Origin: Adiantum capillus-veneris
Lineage: Eukaryota > Streptophyta > Polypodiopsida > Polypodiales > Pteridaceae
Direction of reading: 5' to 3'
Length of the DNA stretch: 64,000 bases
Assembly: GCA_014529385.2 (NCBI GenBank)
Contig: CM043942.1
Span: 4,802,501 to 4,866,500 of the forward strand
Positions 9,792 to 22,485 of the stretch are shown here, one piece after another (the first letter of the stretch is position 1; the number at the start of each line of letters is the position of its first letter). Position numbers and translations under genes: made by a program. Under the pieces are notes generated by a model. It did not search any database. It was not told where the DNA came from and saw nothing but the letters and a program-made list of their open reading frames with translations.

Positions 9792-12700
9792 TCAGTCCAC
9801 AAAGGGGAGTAAGCCCAAAGCTTTGCAGAAAGCTTTGAGCTTCTCACGAGACAATTCCTTTGTGAAAAGATATGCAAGGTTGTCTTGTGTTGGCACATAA
9901 GACAAGCTGATCTCTCCTGCTGAGAGCCTCTCCCTAACATAGTGGTAATGCATCTCAATGTGCTTTGTGCGATCATGAAAAACTGGGTTCCTCGCAACTA
10001 CCAATGCGCTCTGACTGTCAGTGTAGATAGTGTTGGCAGTGTCGTGTCCAACACCCAAATCAGCCATAAGGCGTCTGAGGCATATACACTCAACCGTAGC
10101 TATGAAGACTGCCATGTACTCAGCCTCACAACTCAAAGTCGACGTAGTAGGTTGATTCTTGCTCAACCATGATACACATGAACTACCAAGCATGAAACGA
10201 AAACCACTTGTGGACACTCGCGTGTCAAAACAACCAGCCCAATCCAAGTCTGAAAAAGCATATAAGTATGGCGGCAATGATCCCCCCTTGGGATAAAACA
10301 AGCCAAGATGTAAAGTGACACTAAGGTAGCGGAAAATCCTCTTGACATCCTTCCAGTGCTTAGACCCTCGGCTATGCATAAATCTGCTGACCTGTGAGAC
10401 TACAAATTGAATATTTGACCTCGTGTTGCATACATAAATGAGGCATCCAACATCAGTTTGGTAAAGAGTAACATCAGCAGGATCACCAGCATCATGTAGA
10501 CTCAACTTCAAACCTGTTTCCATGGGAGTGGCAATAGGTTTGCAATCTTTAAGTCCAAACTTACATAGAAATGTCTCTATGTAACTTTTCTTCCACAAGG
10601 CAATACCACCATCACACTGCTTAAGCTATATAGCCAAGTAATGATGCAACAGCCCCAAATCTTTCATCTTGAAAGTAACATTCAAATCAGTCTCAAATTC
10701 AGCAATATGTATCTCATTTGGTCCAGTGATCAGCAAATCATCGACATAAAGAACCACGATGAGAAGTACATCACCCTCACGCTTTACGTACAATGTGCTT
10801 TCTGTTGGATTGTTACGAAATCCTTGTTTGACCAAATAAGTGTCAGCTTTCTCATACCAAGCACGAGGAGATTGCTTCAACTCATACAAATCCTTCTTAC
10901 ATCTGCACACTTTGTCCTCTTGTCCTTTCATGACAAAACCACGAGGCTGCGTTACATAAACTTCCTAAAATATGTCACCATTCAAGAAAGCAGTAACAAT
11001 GTCTGATTGATGTACATCCCAACCAAAATGAGCTGCCAATGCACATAGAAAGTGCATAGTAGTCATACGACAAGTGGGAGCAAAAGTTTCTTCATAATCT
11101 ATGACTTTTTGCTATGCATAAACCTTTGCAACAAGTCGAGCCTTATGACAATCAATCTCACCATCCGGATTGCATTTCAACTTGTAAACCCACTTCGTAC
11201 CAATGTCCTTTTTGCAAGGAGGAAACTCATATACATTCCATGTGTCATTTTTTATAAGTGCATCATATTCAAATTGCATGGCAGCCACCCAATTTTTTGA
11301 ATTATGTGATTCATCAAAAGATGGAGGATCCTTAACATCATGTAAGCTAGACACAGCCAAAACATAACAATCTGATGCATAAGATGCATGGTGAGAGCTT
11401 GAATGAGTATGACTAGACAAAGGTGCATCCAATTTACTATCATGCAATGTATGCACCAGCCATTTTGGCATACCCCTGGCCTACTCATTTTGAGCCCTTT
11501 CCTCATCAAGTACATCATGTACATCTGCATCAGTAATAGGCTGATCTATAACATTTTTTGAAACCCCCATAGGCTATGCATTTTCCTCATTGGAATTTAC
11601 ATTCAAACTTCCACCACTGAAAAGAGGCAATAAAGTGTCATAAATGTCCCGTGAGCTTATATTACTATCTCTAGTACATGACAAGAAGGGCTGAACACAA
11701 TCTTCCACAAAGACTACATCTCATGAAACCGGAATATGCTTTGTTTGCGGAAAATACAATCTGTAACCTTTTCTTTCAGCACTATAACCATCAAAAAATA
11801 CATTTGACAGCCTTACCATCCAATTTTTTGCGTTGTGTTTGTGGCACCAAAGCATAGGCCAAACATCCAAAAACACGCATGTGCTCAATAGAAGACTTTC
11901 TATCATGCCATGCTTCATATGGTGTAATATATTGCAAAGCTTTCGTGGAAACCTGTTTAGTACATAAGGGGCACACATGATGGCCTCAAGCCAAAACGAA
12001 CGCAGCAAAGCTTGACTTTTCACCATACATCATGCCATTTCCGTAAGTGACCTCTTTTTCCTCTCAACAACATCATTTTTCTGAGGTGTATAAGGCACTA
12101 TACGTTGGTGTTTTACCCCGCGACTAGCCAAAAATGCATTAAATTCATGAGACATGTATTCCCCCCTCGATCAGAACGGAGGGTGCCCATAGTACATTTC
12201 GATAGATTTTCAGCCATAGCCAGGACTTGTTTGAAGCACATAAAAACTTCGGACTTCACTTTAAGGGAAAATACCCATGCATGGCTGGAGTAATCATCAA
12301 TGAAAGTCACGAAGTAAAGGTAATTGCCCAAGGACGGAGTTTGCATGGGCCCACAAACATCACTATGTACAAGCTGCAACCTGCATGTGGCCCTAACTGA
12401 ACCATCCTTAGAAACTTCGAACGTTGTATCTTACCCAAAATATAGCCTTCACAAACATTTTTGACATGTGCTTCAAGAGGCGGCAAAGAAGCAACCATAT
12501 CAAATTTTTGCAAACGCAGCAAACTGGAAAAATTTAGATGACCAAAACGTGCATGCCAAAGTTTTGCATCTGAAATAGCCCTTGAATCTGCAACTGCATT
12601 TGCAAAATTTTGTTCACACTTTTCATACAAAGTGATCTTATATAGCTCACGGCACAAAAGCCCAGATGCAACAATCTCATCACCAAAAGTGAGATCATGA

Positions 12701-12960
12701 ACTGTACATTTGTCATCTACAAATTTGACTACAAGTCCAAGTCTAGCAAGTGCAAATACAAACAAAAGATTCTTCTTGATCCCAGGTACATAAAGTGCAT
12801 CAACAAGTGTGAAAGAACTACCATTTGCAGTAGTAAGCACAATATTTTTAACTCCCTGAACCGGATAAGAGGCATTGTTGGCACAAGTGACTTAATTCCC
12901 ATGAGGGACAACCTCGAGAGAGGTGAACAATTCATGTTGTGAGGTAATGTGCTTTGTAGC
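9792..12960 (-). pseudogene. Copia 1 Pol: protease, integrase, RT, RNase H (broken)
   Basis: Right to left on the minus strand: pre-integrase segment (VDALYVPGIKKNLLFVFALA, about 12800-12740; LWHARFGHLNFSSLLRLQKF near 12560-12500); integrase core (LVHSDVCGPMQTPSLGNY and FIDDYSSHAWVFSLKVKSE, 12375-12260); reverse transcriptase (WVYKLKCNPDGEIDCHKARL near 11190; VVLYVDDLLITGPNE with the YVDD active site near 10760-10720); RNase H (FSDLDWAGCFDTRVSTSGF, STLSCEAEYMAVF, YTDSQSALVVARNPVFHDRT; 10250-9950). The 269-codon open stretch 9792-10598 is the best preserved. Frame changes and stops separate the other domains. Copia 2 carries the same gene. Domain calls are firm; I do not assign a copia lineage. 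Confidence 0.9.
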
Positions 12961-12967
12961 ACCACTG

Positions 12968-14051
12968 TCAAAATACCACACATGACATGCATGCATCATG
13001 GACAACATGATTGTAAGTGCACTCTGCACTAAAACCCCATTCTGCATCAACATCAACATCACAATCTCCTTTCATAGAAGACTCAACAATGGTTGCATTT
13101 GCAATGGAAGCAACATTTGTAGTGGAACCACCCTCTTTCTTCTTAGCCTCTTTGGCCTTCAACTTAGGACACAGCTTGATCAAGTGATCATTATCTTTAC
13201 AATAATGGCAATGCATCTTCTTTTTTCTCTTATCACCAAAATTTTCAGACAAATTGCTGCCAACAGAAGCATTAGGAACATAATTTTTTCCACTTGCAGT
13301 AGAACCATAAGAAGTGGCTGCATTGCTGTTACCACCCTTTCTTTGAGAGCAATAAAAGCCTATTCAATTGCACACTTCCTAGTCCTTTTTTTTGGAAAGT
13401 GACTCTTGCAACAACAATGTGCATAATGCATCAAACATGACAACTTTAGGATTTCCTTGGGTCATAAATCTCCAAGAACTAGCAAAAGTTTGGTAAGAAT
13501 ATGGTAAGGCATCAAGAACAGTCTGCACAAGAGAACTATTTGAAATGACCACCTTCAAAAATAAGTTGCTCATTGATATCCTTGACACTAGCAAGGAAAG
13601 TGTCCATATCATCTTCCTCATGCATAATCTTTGACTCCAGCTCTTTACGCAGCAAAGCAATTTTAGCCTCATTGAGACTTGCATAAAGACCAGCCAAAAT
13701 ATCCCAAGCTTGTTTTGTAGATTTTCCTGAACGAATGTGTGGAACAATGGTGCGCTTCACAGACAACGCAATCAATGCATGAGCCTGTGCATCCTTTACA
13801 TCCCAACGAGATTGTTCTGCCGTAGGCAAATTAACTCTAATAGTAGCAATTCTTGCAGCAAGACCTACAACATCCTCAACATTGCCTACATCCTCAGAAC
13901 AAGGACATACATCAATGCCCTGCACAATGTTTCAGACGCCCTTTGACACTAGAACATGTTGCATCATGTAAGCCCACATAGGGTAATTGTCCCCATCCAA
14001 TTTTTCCTCAGCAGCAAACATCTTGAACACATCTGTGTTGTTGTCAGCCAT
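12968..14051 (-). pseudogene. Copia 1 Gag, broken
   Basis: Starts at an ATG at 14051 (MADNNTDVFKMFAAEEKLDG, followed by NYPMWAYMMQHVLVSKGV), the usual copia Gag opening. The middle part, ARIATIRVNLPTAEQSRWDV and WDILAGLYASLNEAKIALL, is the UBN2/retrotran-gag type fold. A CCHC zinc knuckle, CHYCKDNDHLIKLC, lies at about 13215-13170 with the regular C-X2-C-X4-H-X4-C spacing. Two or three frame changes (near 13925, 13540 and 13380) break the gene. Confidence 0.85.
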
Positions 14052-14397
14052 GGTACATGCTGCACCTAATGTGAAAACTGCTCGAAAAGAGGAGAAACAA
14101 AGCGAGAACAACACGCGCTATATAGCACAAATGGTAGAAGGTTGTAAGGCACCTGTTATGCAAAGAACGACACTGACAAAAATTCTATACAAAATGACGA
14201 AATAGCTTGTGCAATACTGTCTGTAGTGGAAACTGAGTCCAGAATGAGCCCGAATTAGAAATCTGAGCAGAGTGAGCTCTACGACCTCTCCCAAAAATTT
14301 TGTCGACTTTCGAACGCTTGCCAAAGCTCACAAAAAACAGAGAAAGTGAGTAGGCATGTGCTGGAGCTGCTGGCGATTTAGCCCGGGAGGATGCAAC

Positions 14398-14411
14398 CTG
14401 CTCTAATACCA
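14398..14411 (-). promoter_or_regulatory. Copia 1 primer binding site
   Basis: The minus strand reads TGGTATTAGAGCAG next to the 5' LTR. It differs by one base (C to T) from the initiator-Met tRNA site TGGTATCAGAGC. Confidence 0.85.
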
Positions 14412-14413
14412 AT

Positions 14414-14639
14414 TGTTGGAATTAGGGTTGTGGAGAAATGCACATAGCTTGGAGAAGATGAAGGAAGCTCAAGGCACACAATTGAGAGTGTATTACTTAG
14501 TATGCAATGGAAAGCTGGATAGCTGTAGAGTGATGGGCGTATATTCAATGCACGGGGGGTAAACCTCCTAAAGAGGGAAAAAATACCCAGATGGTCCTAG
14601 TGTGTTCACACACATCACTACCACATGTATATGGTAACA
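14414..14639 (-). mobile_element. Copia 1 5' LTR
   Basis: 226 bp with TGTTGGAATTAGG at one end and GGTAACA at the other, flanked by the PBS on the left and the ACCAG duplication on the right. Confidence 0.9.
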
Positions 14640-14644
14640 ACCAG

Positions 14645-14811
14645 ACTAATCTAGCAAGCCCAAGAGAGCAAGGGTGTGTAACTCACCTCCCTATGCTTGC
14701 CTTCGTGGAGGATTCCTCACCGCCAAGAAGAGGGAGCTACCATTGTGCCGTGCTCAACCGCCTTGCCCTCACAATGCTCAATCACACACACTCTCTCTCT
14801 CTCTCTCTCTC

Positions 14812-14893
<82 letters not shown>

Positions 14894-15186
14894 CCCCCCC
14901 CCCCCCCCCCCCCCGCATACACACACACACACAAGGAGATGAAGAAGAAGATGGAGAGGGAGCAAGAGCACTCTTCAATTGCACAAATGAGAGAATGAGT
15001 GATTTTTAGGTTTAGGTGACTTTTATATGAGCTCTCCCATTCACACTTGGGCGCCCATGCTTAGCCAAGTAACCCTTGAATGTTCCAGTTAGAGTGTACC
15101 TCTCATTGGCGATCACTCTTACTTTTTTCCTATTGGACCAACAAGCTCAACTTATGACTACTAGAAGTGGACGCCGGTGGTTAACA
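14645..15186 (-). mobile_element. 3' LTR of family B, inner piece with microsatellite
   Basis: Continues the LTR begun at 9407 and ends GGTTAACA at 15186, the complement of the TGTTAACC start of family B LTRs. It contains the (CT)n/(C)n/(CA)n tract at 14790-14934 and the complement of TCATATAAAAG (about 15022-15032), the likely TATA box. Confidence 0.85.
14790..14934. repeat. (CT)n-(C)24-(CA)n microsatellite
   Basis: About 100 bases of CT, then C at 14891-14914, then a short CA run. It produces long false open frames of Leu-Ser and Arg-Glu repeats on both strands, which I did not annotate as genes. Confidence 0.95.
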
Positions 15187-16691
15187 TGCCCCCCTTCTTG
15201 ATGTAGATTCCACCCTCGGAATATAACAGTGCAGCATCGGGATCCACGATAGGAGTACCTATAGCAGAAGAAATACAACATTGTGAAAGCTTAAAGGCAG
15301 TTTGTGCAGGTGTGCAATAAGTGAGATGCATACATGATATTCTAGGAAATGCAAAAAAAAATCATGAATTGTAACATTGCCAACTAGAAGAAGCATAGTA
15401 CCTGAATAAAATGCAATTGAGTTAAGGTCTATTAGGTTGACTCTAAGAGAAGTACACAAGAGCTAGGGCTAAAGTAAGTACTAGATTGACCAACGTTAAT
15501 TAAAAAATGTCAATTGAAGAGTAGTTAATCCTAGGAATGCTCGTTGGGGTCTAAAGACTAGTGATCTTGTCACTTATACCACTTAAGTGTGATCAACATA
15601 AAACACAATGAAGTTTGTGCTATTTGCTTTCTCTCTTTTTTTAAAAAAAAATATTTATAATTATTGTCATAGTTGCTACAACTAGCTGGGGGACTCGAGG
15701 TCTCAAATACCAACTTGAGCATAAACTAGCTGGGAGACTCGAGGTCTCTAATACTAGCTTAACACATGGACTTCCACAACACAAGTCACACTTAGGTGGA
15801 ATAAGCTAGAGAGAACTATATCCTCATAGCCTAAACCATTACTAAAGTTACTACAATTAATAGACTATTTAGGAATTAAAGTCAACAATTAAGTGACCTA
15901 GTTTAGCCTAAGGTCCTGATACCTACTTAAAGACAACTAATAGACCAAACTCAAAGAGAAGAACAAGGTACGAGAAGTTTGAAAAAATTATAGCATTAAA
16001 TTGGCAATGTCACAACTTCATAAATTTTGTGCATTGTTAGAAACTCAAATAACAAGATGCAAACATGTAATTGTGGAAAGCATAGATAAAAGGCCGTAGT
16101 ACACGTGATATAATGTAGAACATCCGTTGTAACATGTAATCATCCATTGTCATTGCATTTCAACGGAATCCTTATGTAGTCACAAACTGCACAATAGTCA
16201 CCACCAAACTTCCACCTTCAAGAGGCACATCAATGGGAAAAAAGAACTTTGCTAATCTTTAAACTGTAAACAAAAACACTCCTATCGTACTAATCCTAGC
16301 TACCCTCCATCACTTGAGTGATGAGGATCAAAGGTGTTTGATGACATAGGTTTCTGTTTCAATCTACCTGATGTGACATGTGTAGGTCTGGGTCAATGAT
16401 TTTGACTAATATTGTGCACACTCGTTTGCTAATTTCTCTTGCTCTTTACTATTTTGTTTTTGTTTTAAACAAGGGTGGTTAGTTACTATATATCTATATA
16501 TATACAATCCCTAAAATCGGAAAGCTCAAGGATCAGGGAGAGAAGGGTGAGAGGGAACTAATTCAATAGGCTGACATGAATGAAGACTCCCCCCTTCCTT
16601 GGGTAGATCATACTTTAAAAGGATATCATCAGCTTTTGGAACCAGTTATTCCAATTGGTAATAGGTGAGGATTCTAGCCAATAGTTCTCTA
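15187..16691 (-). other. Family B polypurine tract and long 3' non-coding region
   Basis: 15187-15199 reads AAGAAGGGGGGCA on the minus strand, the polypurine tract that primes plus-strand synthesis. The remaining 1.5 kb is AT-rich with no coding signal. Two near-identical phrases, aactagctggg...gactcgaggtctc, occur at about 15680 and 15725. A TATATATCTATATATATA run lies near 16485-16505. Confidence 0.65.
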
Positions 16692-18605
16692 TTACCTTGG
16701 GTTCCTCATCGAGTTGCAAGGGTGGTAAGGTACTCTCCCATATGAACGAACTTGAAGTAGTGCATCCTGTAATAATTGAACAATGGGATATGTCAAATCT
16801 TTTGTAGCTTCATGGAGGCTGCCTATGGCAGGTGGAAGTTGTGTAGAAGCTTTTACCTCTATGGATGCATTACATGAGGAGCTAGAAGCTTCATGGAACC
16901 CCCCCTTTCCTGAGCTAAGTTGAAAAGATTGGTTTTGCCTTGGAACCCAAACTAGCTCTGGAATAGGTGTGTAGAATTCTGTGATCTTTCCCTTCCCACG
17001 GTCTTCCATCGGCTTTGGAATCACAAGGTTTGACTCACATGGTTTTGTAGTGGATAGGGAAGGACACGATTTACGTATAGGTACCCAAATACGATCATTT
17101 CCATCATGGTAGCCTTGGGCTTCTAATAGTTGTTTGGGAATCCAACATGATTTGGTTTCCACCTTCTTAACCTGAGTGGACGCCTTCCTTTGAGGTTTCC
17201 TTTGTGAAATAACTTGAACCATAGGGGGGGGTCTGATAACGATACCTTGGGGACCCATTGATATGTATCCTTGGTCAGATCACGTGGAGCCTTGGATGTA
17301 GCACTATCTATCGTAGCCATGGAAGTTGAAGCTTTGGAGCGTTGTGCTACTGGCAAGGATGTTGTGACTTTTTGGATTGGCAATATATTTTTTTTTTGTG
17401 TTATGAAGAGGTGAGATTTCAGGTGTTATTCCTTGAGCTGTAGGGCCATGAGTTGGTTTCGACATCGTGATACTCTCAGGCTCCCAATCGATATTACATT
17501 TGACTGCAGATATCCATTTGCACCCCAGGTTTATATATACCCTCCATAGTACCAACAGGCATAACCAAAAAGCTTTGAACCACATTTTCATTGTCATAAA
17601 TAACAGGAGTGTGTAGGATTCTAAAAACAATGGTCTTCTTCTTATTGAAACCCTTGACTTGGATGGTGCTTGTGGATAGGGTTGGTTTTCCTAGTTGACA
17701 CCAAACTCCATAGGATAAGAACTTATGTTGAGCTCTTATCTCCAATAATGCGTTATATAGTACTCTCCCATGGAGGCTATTTAGTTTAATTGGATATCGT
17801 AGAGGTGGCTCAGATTCCAATGAATCATCATCAGTGTCTTCAAAAGACGCTTCCGTGATTACCACATTAGCCTCTCATTGGCATCTAAGACGTTGTTGTC
17901 TTTCTCGAGCCTCAACTCTTGCTTGGATCTTTTTAAGCTCTGCCTGTTCTTTGGATGCTTTCTTTTCATTTATTCTAGCACGCACATTTTCTCAATATCA
18001 TCATCTCTTATATCTCTTACTCTTCTTGTCTAATTTTTTATTATGGCCGATCTCTAGTGAAGAGTCACTAGATGAATCGCTACTCGTGTCTTCTGATCTC
18101 TTGGATAGATTGTCCTCTAGGGTACCACTGGGCTCTGAATGGTTTGTCCCCACATTTGCACTAAGATTTAACTCAAATTCTTTGTCCTCAGAGTCAATTT
18201 AAATTGATGATTCTTACCCTAAATCGTGTGGGCTATAGTCTTGTGAGACGCTACTGACTCCAATGCCAGTCAAACCTTCATCTTGTAGGTCATCAAAAGC
18301 TATATGCATTGCTTCTAGCATATTTAAGGGTACGAGTGGTGGCATTTCACCCCCTTCAAGTGTTACCCAGGTCGCCCCCTGTTTTCCCAAGTGTTTATGG
18401 TTGCTACTAAGCGGACCCAATCCACATTGTCTGACTCAGTCATCCCAGGTAGTACATCCATATAAGGAGAATCTTCCCCAACATCAGTGTCCACTTTACA
18501 TGTGTAACAATACTGCAATGGGGCCGAGTGAACTGTGGTGTCAGATCTATGATCAACTATAAATTTATTTCCTAGAGGATGTGCTCGACCAACTACAAGA
18601 TCCAC
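16692..18605 (-). pseudogene. Family B post-protease region with W-[VI]-P motifs (broken)
   Basis: Coding remnants in several frames on the minus strand, where other gypsy elements would have reverse transcriptase. At about 18500-18260, DSPYMDVLPGMTESDNVDWV and LVATINTWEN resemble element 1 residues RDYIPEPFLEEELEPFGW and ILATLDMW, so a post-protease domain is shared between the two families. Farther on (17190-16940) come SCWIPKQL, RIWVPIRK and LVWVPRQN, a spaced W-[VI]-P-[KR] motif also present in element 1. I recognise no enzyme. It may be a C-terminal extension of Gag-protease or a separate small protein. Confidence 0.55.
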
Positions 18606-19756
18606 TCAAATGACAGAATCTTGGAACTGCAAGTAGACATAGTTTTTAAACCAGTCATGCACCATTTTTGCTTCCCTCATGAAAGGACGTCCTAAGATCA
18701 TCTCAGATGCCATAGTGCGCTTGGAGGAATCCATAACAATGAAGGTATTTATTATTTTATGTCCAAAGACCTTGATCTTGAGATCTTCTAGCATCCCAAT
18801 AGGTTTAACAATAGACCCATTGGCCATCTTTACTACTATGGTTGTGGTCCCAAGGTGAGGTCTTCCTATAGTTTCCCAGAGATTTTTAGTCCCAATGCTA
18901 ACCCCAACGCCACCATCAAGGATTCCCTTCATAGTTAATCCCTTGTTGATTGGTATGGTTGCATTGGATTCATCACCCTCAAAGTATTATCCCAACTTGT
19001 TAAGAGGTATTTCTACAACAGGGTTCTCATCTAGGCTGGGTTGTGGATCTAAGTGTTCCTCCTCTGTTGACATCTCTCTAGCTCCATCCATCTGTGCAAA
19101 TTGTGGTAGCCCAACCTTCAATTCTCCATGAGGAAAGCTCGAAGAGCTAAGAATAGCTCAGGGTCTCCATATAGTTTGGACATGGTGGTGGTTCTGACTT
19201 CTGAAGCCATGAAATCCATCAGTTTGGCAATATTTAATGGCACATTTTGGGATTCAGTCCCTTGACGTGGGGAAGATGGGATCTCCATTTCTTCGATAGG
19301 GTCAAGTAGCTCCTCGGTTAAAATTATTTCCAATAAGAAGTGAGTACGTCCACTTTCCCATGACTTTAAGTCATTTTCTTCTTGGATGACACTAGGTATA
19401 GCTAGGGGTCTATAGACTTTGTGAGGTTGTTGCTGTGTAGGGAACACTATGTCTGTAATGTGGATATACCTAGGTGCTAGTTCTAGATCCCTTTGGGTAT
19501 CTTCTACCAAACTCCTTAATTTCTTAACTCGCTTGATCTCATCTGTAGGGTTTGGGTAAGTTCGTATCTTCTTCTTGGGTCTTGGCCATTGTGGCTCATG
19601 ACAATCTTCCTTGTTGGTTTCTTTCTTAGTGGTTGTTTTGGTCTCCATGGTTTCATCTGAATCATAATCCTCTTCAACATTGTTCATATATACGGGGTCG
19701 TCACCAGTCCCTATGTTGGTCTTTGAACCGGGGTTTGACTTCGCTGCTTTTTGCAA
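18606..19756 (-). pseudogene. Family B retropepsin-like protease region (broken)
   Basis: The minus strand encodes an aspartic protease. ILDGGVGVSIGTKNLW (near 18925-18880) holds the catalytic D-G-G in the place of D-[ST]-G, a form known from plant Athila/Tat-type elements. MANGSIVKPIGMLEDLKI and MILGRPFMREAKMVHDW (18820-18640) match the flap-to-end part of element 1 protease (IILGRPFMRQLKMVQDW). Upstream (19756-19118) is an acidic and basic linker with KKKIRTYPNP and repeated acidic runs. Stops at about 18605 and a frame change near 19120 break it. Confidence 0.75.
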
Positions 19757-20850
19757 TCTCTTCCTTCGTGTTTCTTCTTCTTCTGAGATTGGGCAATTGA
19801 TGCCGTGTCTCTTTCTTCAAGAATATAATTTTGTTTTTGGAGCATGGATCGTGTGAGTACATTTACCGGTACCATAGGTGTACTTTGTGATGGATCCTCA
19901 GTAACCTCAATCAAGTTTAATGGCGTGATCTTTTGCGCATTTGGGATTTTCGGACATTGGGCAATCAAATGATCTATGCCACGTCGATTACACATGAGTA
20001 TCATCATTGTAGATGTGCTGGCTTGATTGGTTTGCATTAGTGTGGCGTTCTTTTGTAGCCTAATAGGACACTCGGCCACACAATGTGGACCTCCACAGTC
20101 ATAGCATTGAAGAGGTGATGTCTTGGATGTGTAATTGATATTTTGGCCTCTTGCAGCAAGAGCAGCTACTTGATAGACAGGTTTGACTTGTCCCCAATAG
20201 TCCTCCATGTAGTACTGTGGACTTTCTTCAAGCACATTAATCCCATTGGCAATATTAGGGTCTAGATCTTCCTCACAGCCTTCCAAACAAGCAATAGTTC
20301 ACAGCCGTGATTCTCGGATGTAGTGGTTGCGGTCCTAGCACTGGAGGTGGTAAGGGTGTTGTTTGAACAACATTTTGGGCCCTAGGGACCATGTGTTGTG
20401 ATCTTTGTTCAAGAGGTGGGGCATCAATGCAGGCACTCGAGATGTGTCTGTCCATGCTAAGGTGGGTCTATTGGCCATCGTGCACTTAAATACTATGCAA
20501 TCCTTAGCTTGATGACCATACCTCCCACAAGAATTGCAATTCCCATTGAATTTTACTCTAAAATTAGGGCATTCACTGGTACTATGCGGACCATAGCATA
20601 CTGAGCACCATTGTTTCTCCCTTCTTGGATACATATGATTGTTTTGTGAAGCACGATTGTCTCTAACACTCTCTTGAATAGCCTTGGTGAGATCTGCTAA
20701 AATCATCTCAGATATCTTTGGCTTTAGGATCATTGGATGATGCCCCAATGCTTGCAAGCTAATTGATTTAAGCTCAACAGACATTCTTTGTCCTTGAATC
20801 ATCAAATTATCTTCCAATTGGATCGCATTGGTGTGGTGACTGCTTCCCAA
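19711..20850 (-). pseudogene. Family B Gag zinc-knuckle region (broken)
   Basis: Two clusters of nucleocapsid-type knuckles on the minus strand. At about 20610-20480: CSVCYGPHSTSEC, with three rather than four residues before His, then the regular CNSCGRYGHQAKDC. At about 20110-19950: CYDCGGPHCVAEC and the half-knuckle CNRRGIDHLIAQC. The C-X2-C-X3-H-X4-C spacing and the HL[IV]xxCP half-knuckle recur in element 1. The frame changes near 20280 by overlap of two open stretches. Role by family: binding of the element's RNA. Confidence 0.75.
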
Positions 20851-21014
20851 GTAGTGATACCTCTAATGACTAGGCCATTGTAGATATCCTCATGTTGTTA
20901 TCCCCTAATGAATCTAGCAAGAAATTGATTATTATTGAAGCGCTCATTTGGATTACAACAAGAATTCAAATGCTTCAAGCGACTAATAAAGTCTCTCACC
21001 GACTCTCCTTCCTC

Positions 21015-22485
21015 TCATTGGGATTTCTGGAGTTGAGAGGCTACACCCCAAAGCACTACCTCTTGTATGTATTCTTTCAAGAACAGTCTCCTAAGAGTAG
21101 GGTAAATTGTTTTTGCTTCCACCCTTAGGGTTCTATACCAATCCCCAGCCTTCCCACTTAAGGTTAGACTTAAAGCATTACTCTTATGCACGTCATTGTG
21201 TTCTCCTAGAGAATCACATATTTGTTCAAACACTTTGATATGCTTTCTCACATCACCGTCTCCACTAAATTTTTGTGTGAGATTGGCTATTTGTACTGCC
21301 TTAATTCTAGGCTCTCTATCAGGTGTGTTATGCATATTCTCACCAATAGATCGACCGATAGCTTGAGCAAATGTTGCCCAGTCACCTAAGTGAGCAAGCA
21401 CCGTGGGTGAAGGCACTCCAGAGACTACATGTGGAGCAGGTATTTTCATTGGGCTTGGCGCATAGGAAGCCCTTGGGTTCCAAGTTTGGTACGGTGTTGT
21501 GCCACGTGGTGGCCCAAAGTTCATATGTGTGGCCCTAGGCATAACAAACATCGGATGTGACATGCTAATGCTATCCGGTATGGCACCATTAAAATAATAG
21601 CTTGGATGTTATGGTTGTGGAGAATAAGTTGTGGAAACAATGGGAGGAGTAGGGGATACATGAGTACAAGGACCCATAGGTGTATACGATTGGTACACAC
21701 TTGTAGGTAGTGTTGCAGGCATTGAGCTACCATGTAGTGGTGCTTTACTAACAAATGAGGTCCATGGCGTGTTTCTTGGCATGCCCATCATTGGGGTAGG
21801 CATGGTAGCCGTGGTGTCATCAAGGGAAAGATGAGCTAGACTTGGAAAGGTAAAGCTATCATTTGTGGGCTCAGATTGCAGTGAGACCCCTGGCGAAACA
21901 ACATATGGAGGATCCACTGGACTTATCGAGGGAGTCTCCATTTGCAATAAGGTTGGTTGTTTAGCCTTCCCTGTATCCAAGAATCTCATGAGACCCATTG
22001 AAGGCATATGGATCCCCTTGTTCTGTCTCTCTAGCTCAATAACCCTATGGATGACCTCACAAACTCTTTGTTGTTGATCCTCTACACTAGTAGCACCCGT
22101 TGTGGATTGTAAGACATCTAACCAACCCACGTGATAGGTGTGACTTGTGTATAGGTCGGTTAGAGTTTTTATTTGTAGTTTGTACTCCCAGTTCTCATTT
22201 AGAAACACTCCATCTAGGATTGAGGTGCTAGGGGTGTCCTTTGAGCTAGATGCAATGTGGCTCTCTATGGGTTGGCCCTTAGTGGTTGCTAAGTCGGGAG
22301 CACTCGATTGCTCAACTAGCATGGTTGGTGACAAAAGGACCTTTGCCTTTAGTTCTCTCCGTTGCTCCGCCTTTCATAAGCTCTCAATTTATTTTTCCCT
22401 CATAGCAAGGATATACCGCTCAGCCTTTTGTACTTTAGCAAGGCTTCTACCATTAGGTAATATAACCTCGGAGGGGAATCTCTGA
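21015..22485 (-). pseudogene. Family B Gag, N-terminal region and core (broken)
   Basis: The minus strand begins near 22485 and is open from 22334 (SPTMLVEQSSAPDLATTKGQ), followed by a Pro-, Ser- and Met-rich region. The retrotransposon Gag core lies at 21330-21030: KFSGDGDVRKHIKVFEQICD, ALSLTLSGKAGDWYRTL and TLRRLFLKEYIQE. Frame changes occur at about 21560 and 21015. The N-terminal region is almost the same as the plus-strand gag at 31542-32607 and 63515-64000, which identifies them as one family. Confidence 0.8.

Larger units (their letters stand above)
9489..14639 (-). mobile_element. Copia 1, complete Ty1/copia element
   Basis: A full-length 5.15-kb element. LTRs at 9489-9715 (227 bp) and 14414-14639 (226 bp) start TGTT(A/G)GAATTAGGGTTG and end GGTAACA. 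The 5-bp target duplication ACCAG is at 9484-9488 and 14640-14644. The primer site is near 14398-14411 and the polypurine tract near 9716-9727. Gag and Pol are on the minus strand and broken. It sits inside the family B 3' LTR, so it is younger than that element. Confidence 0.9.

Noticed and set aside
14591-14998. Long open frames over the (CT)n/(C)n tract, and similar ones at 29214-29729 and 30340-30624
   Set aside because: They encode only Leu-Ser, Arg-Glu or Pro runs from microsatellites and are open in several frames on both strands.
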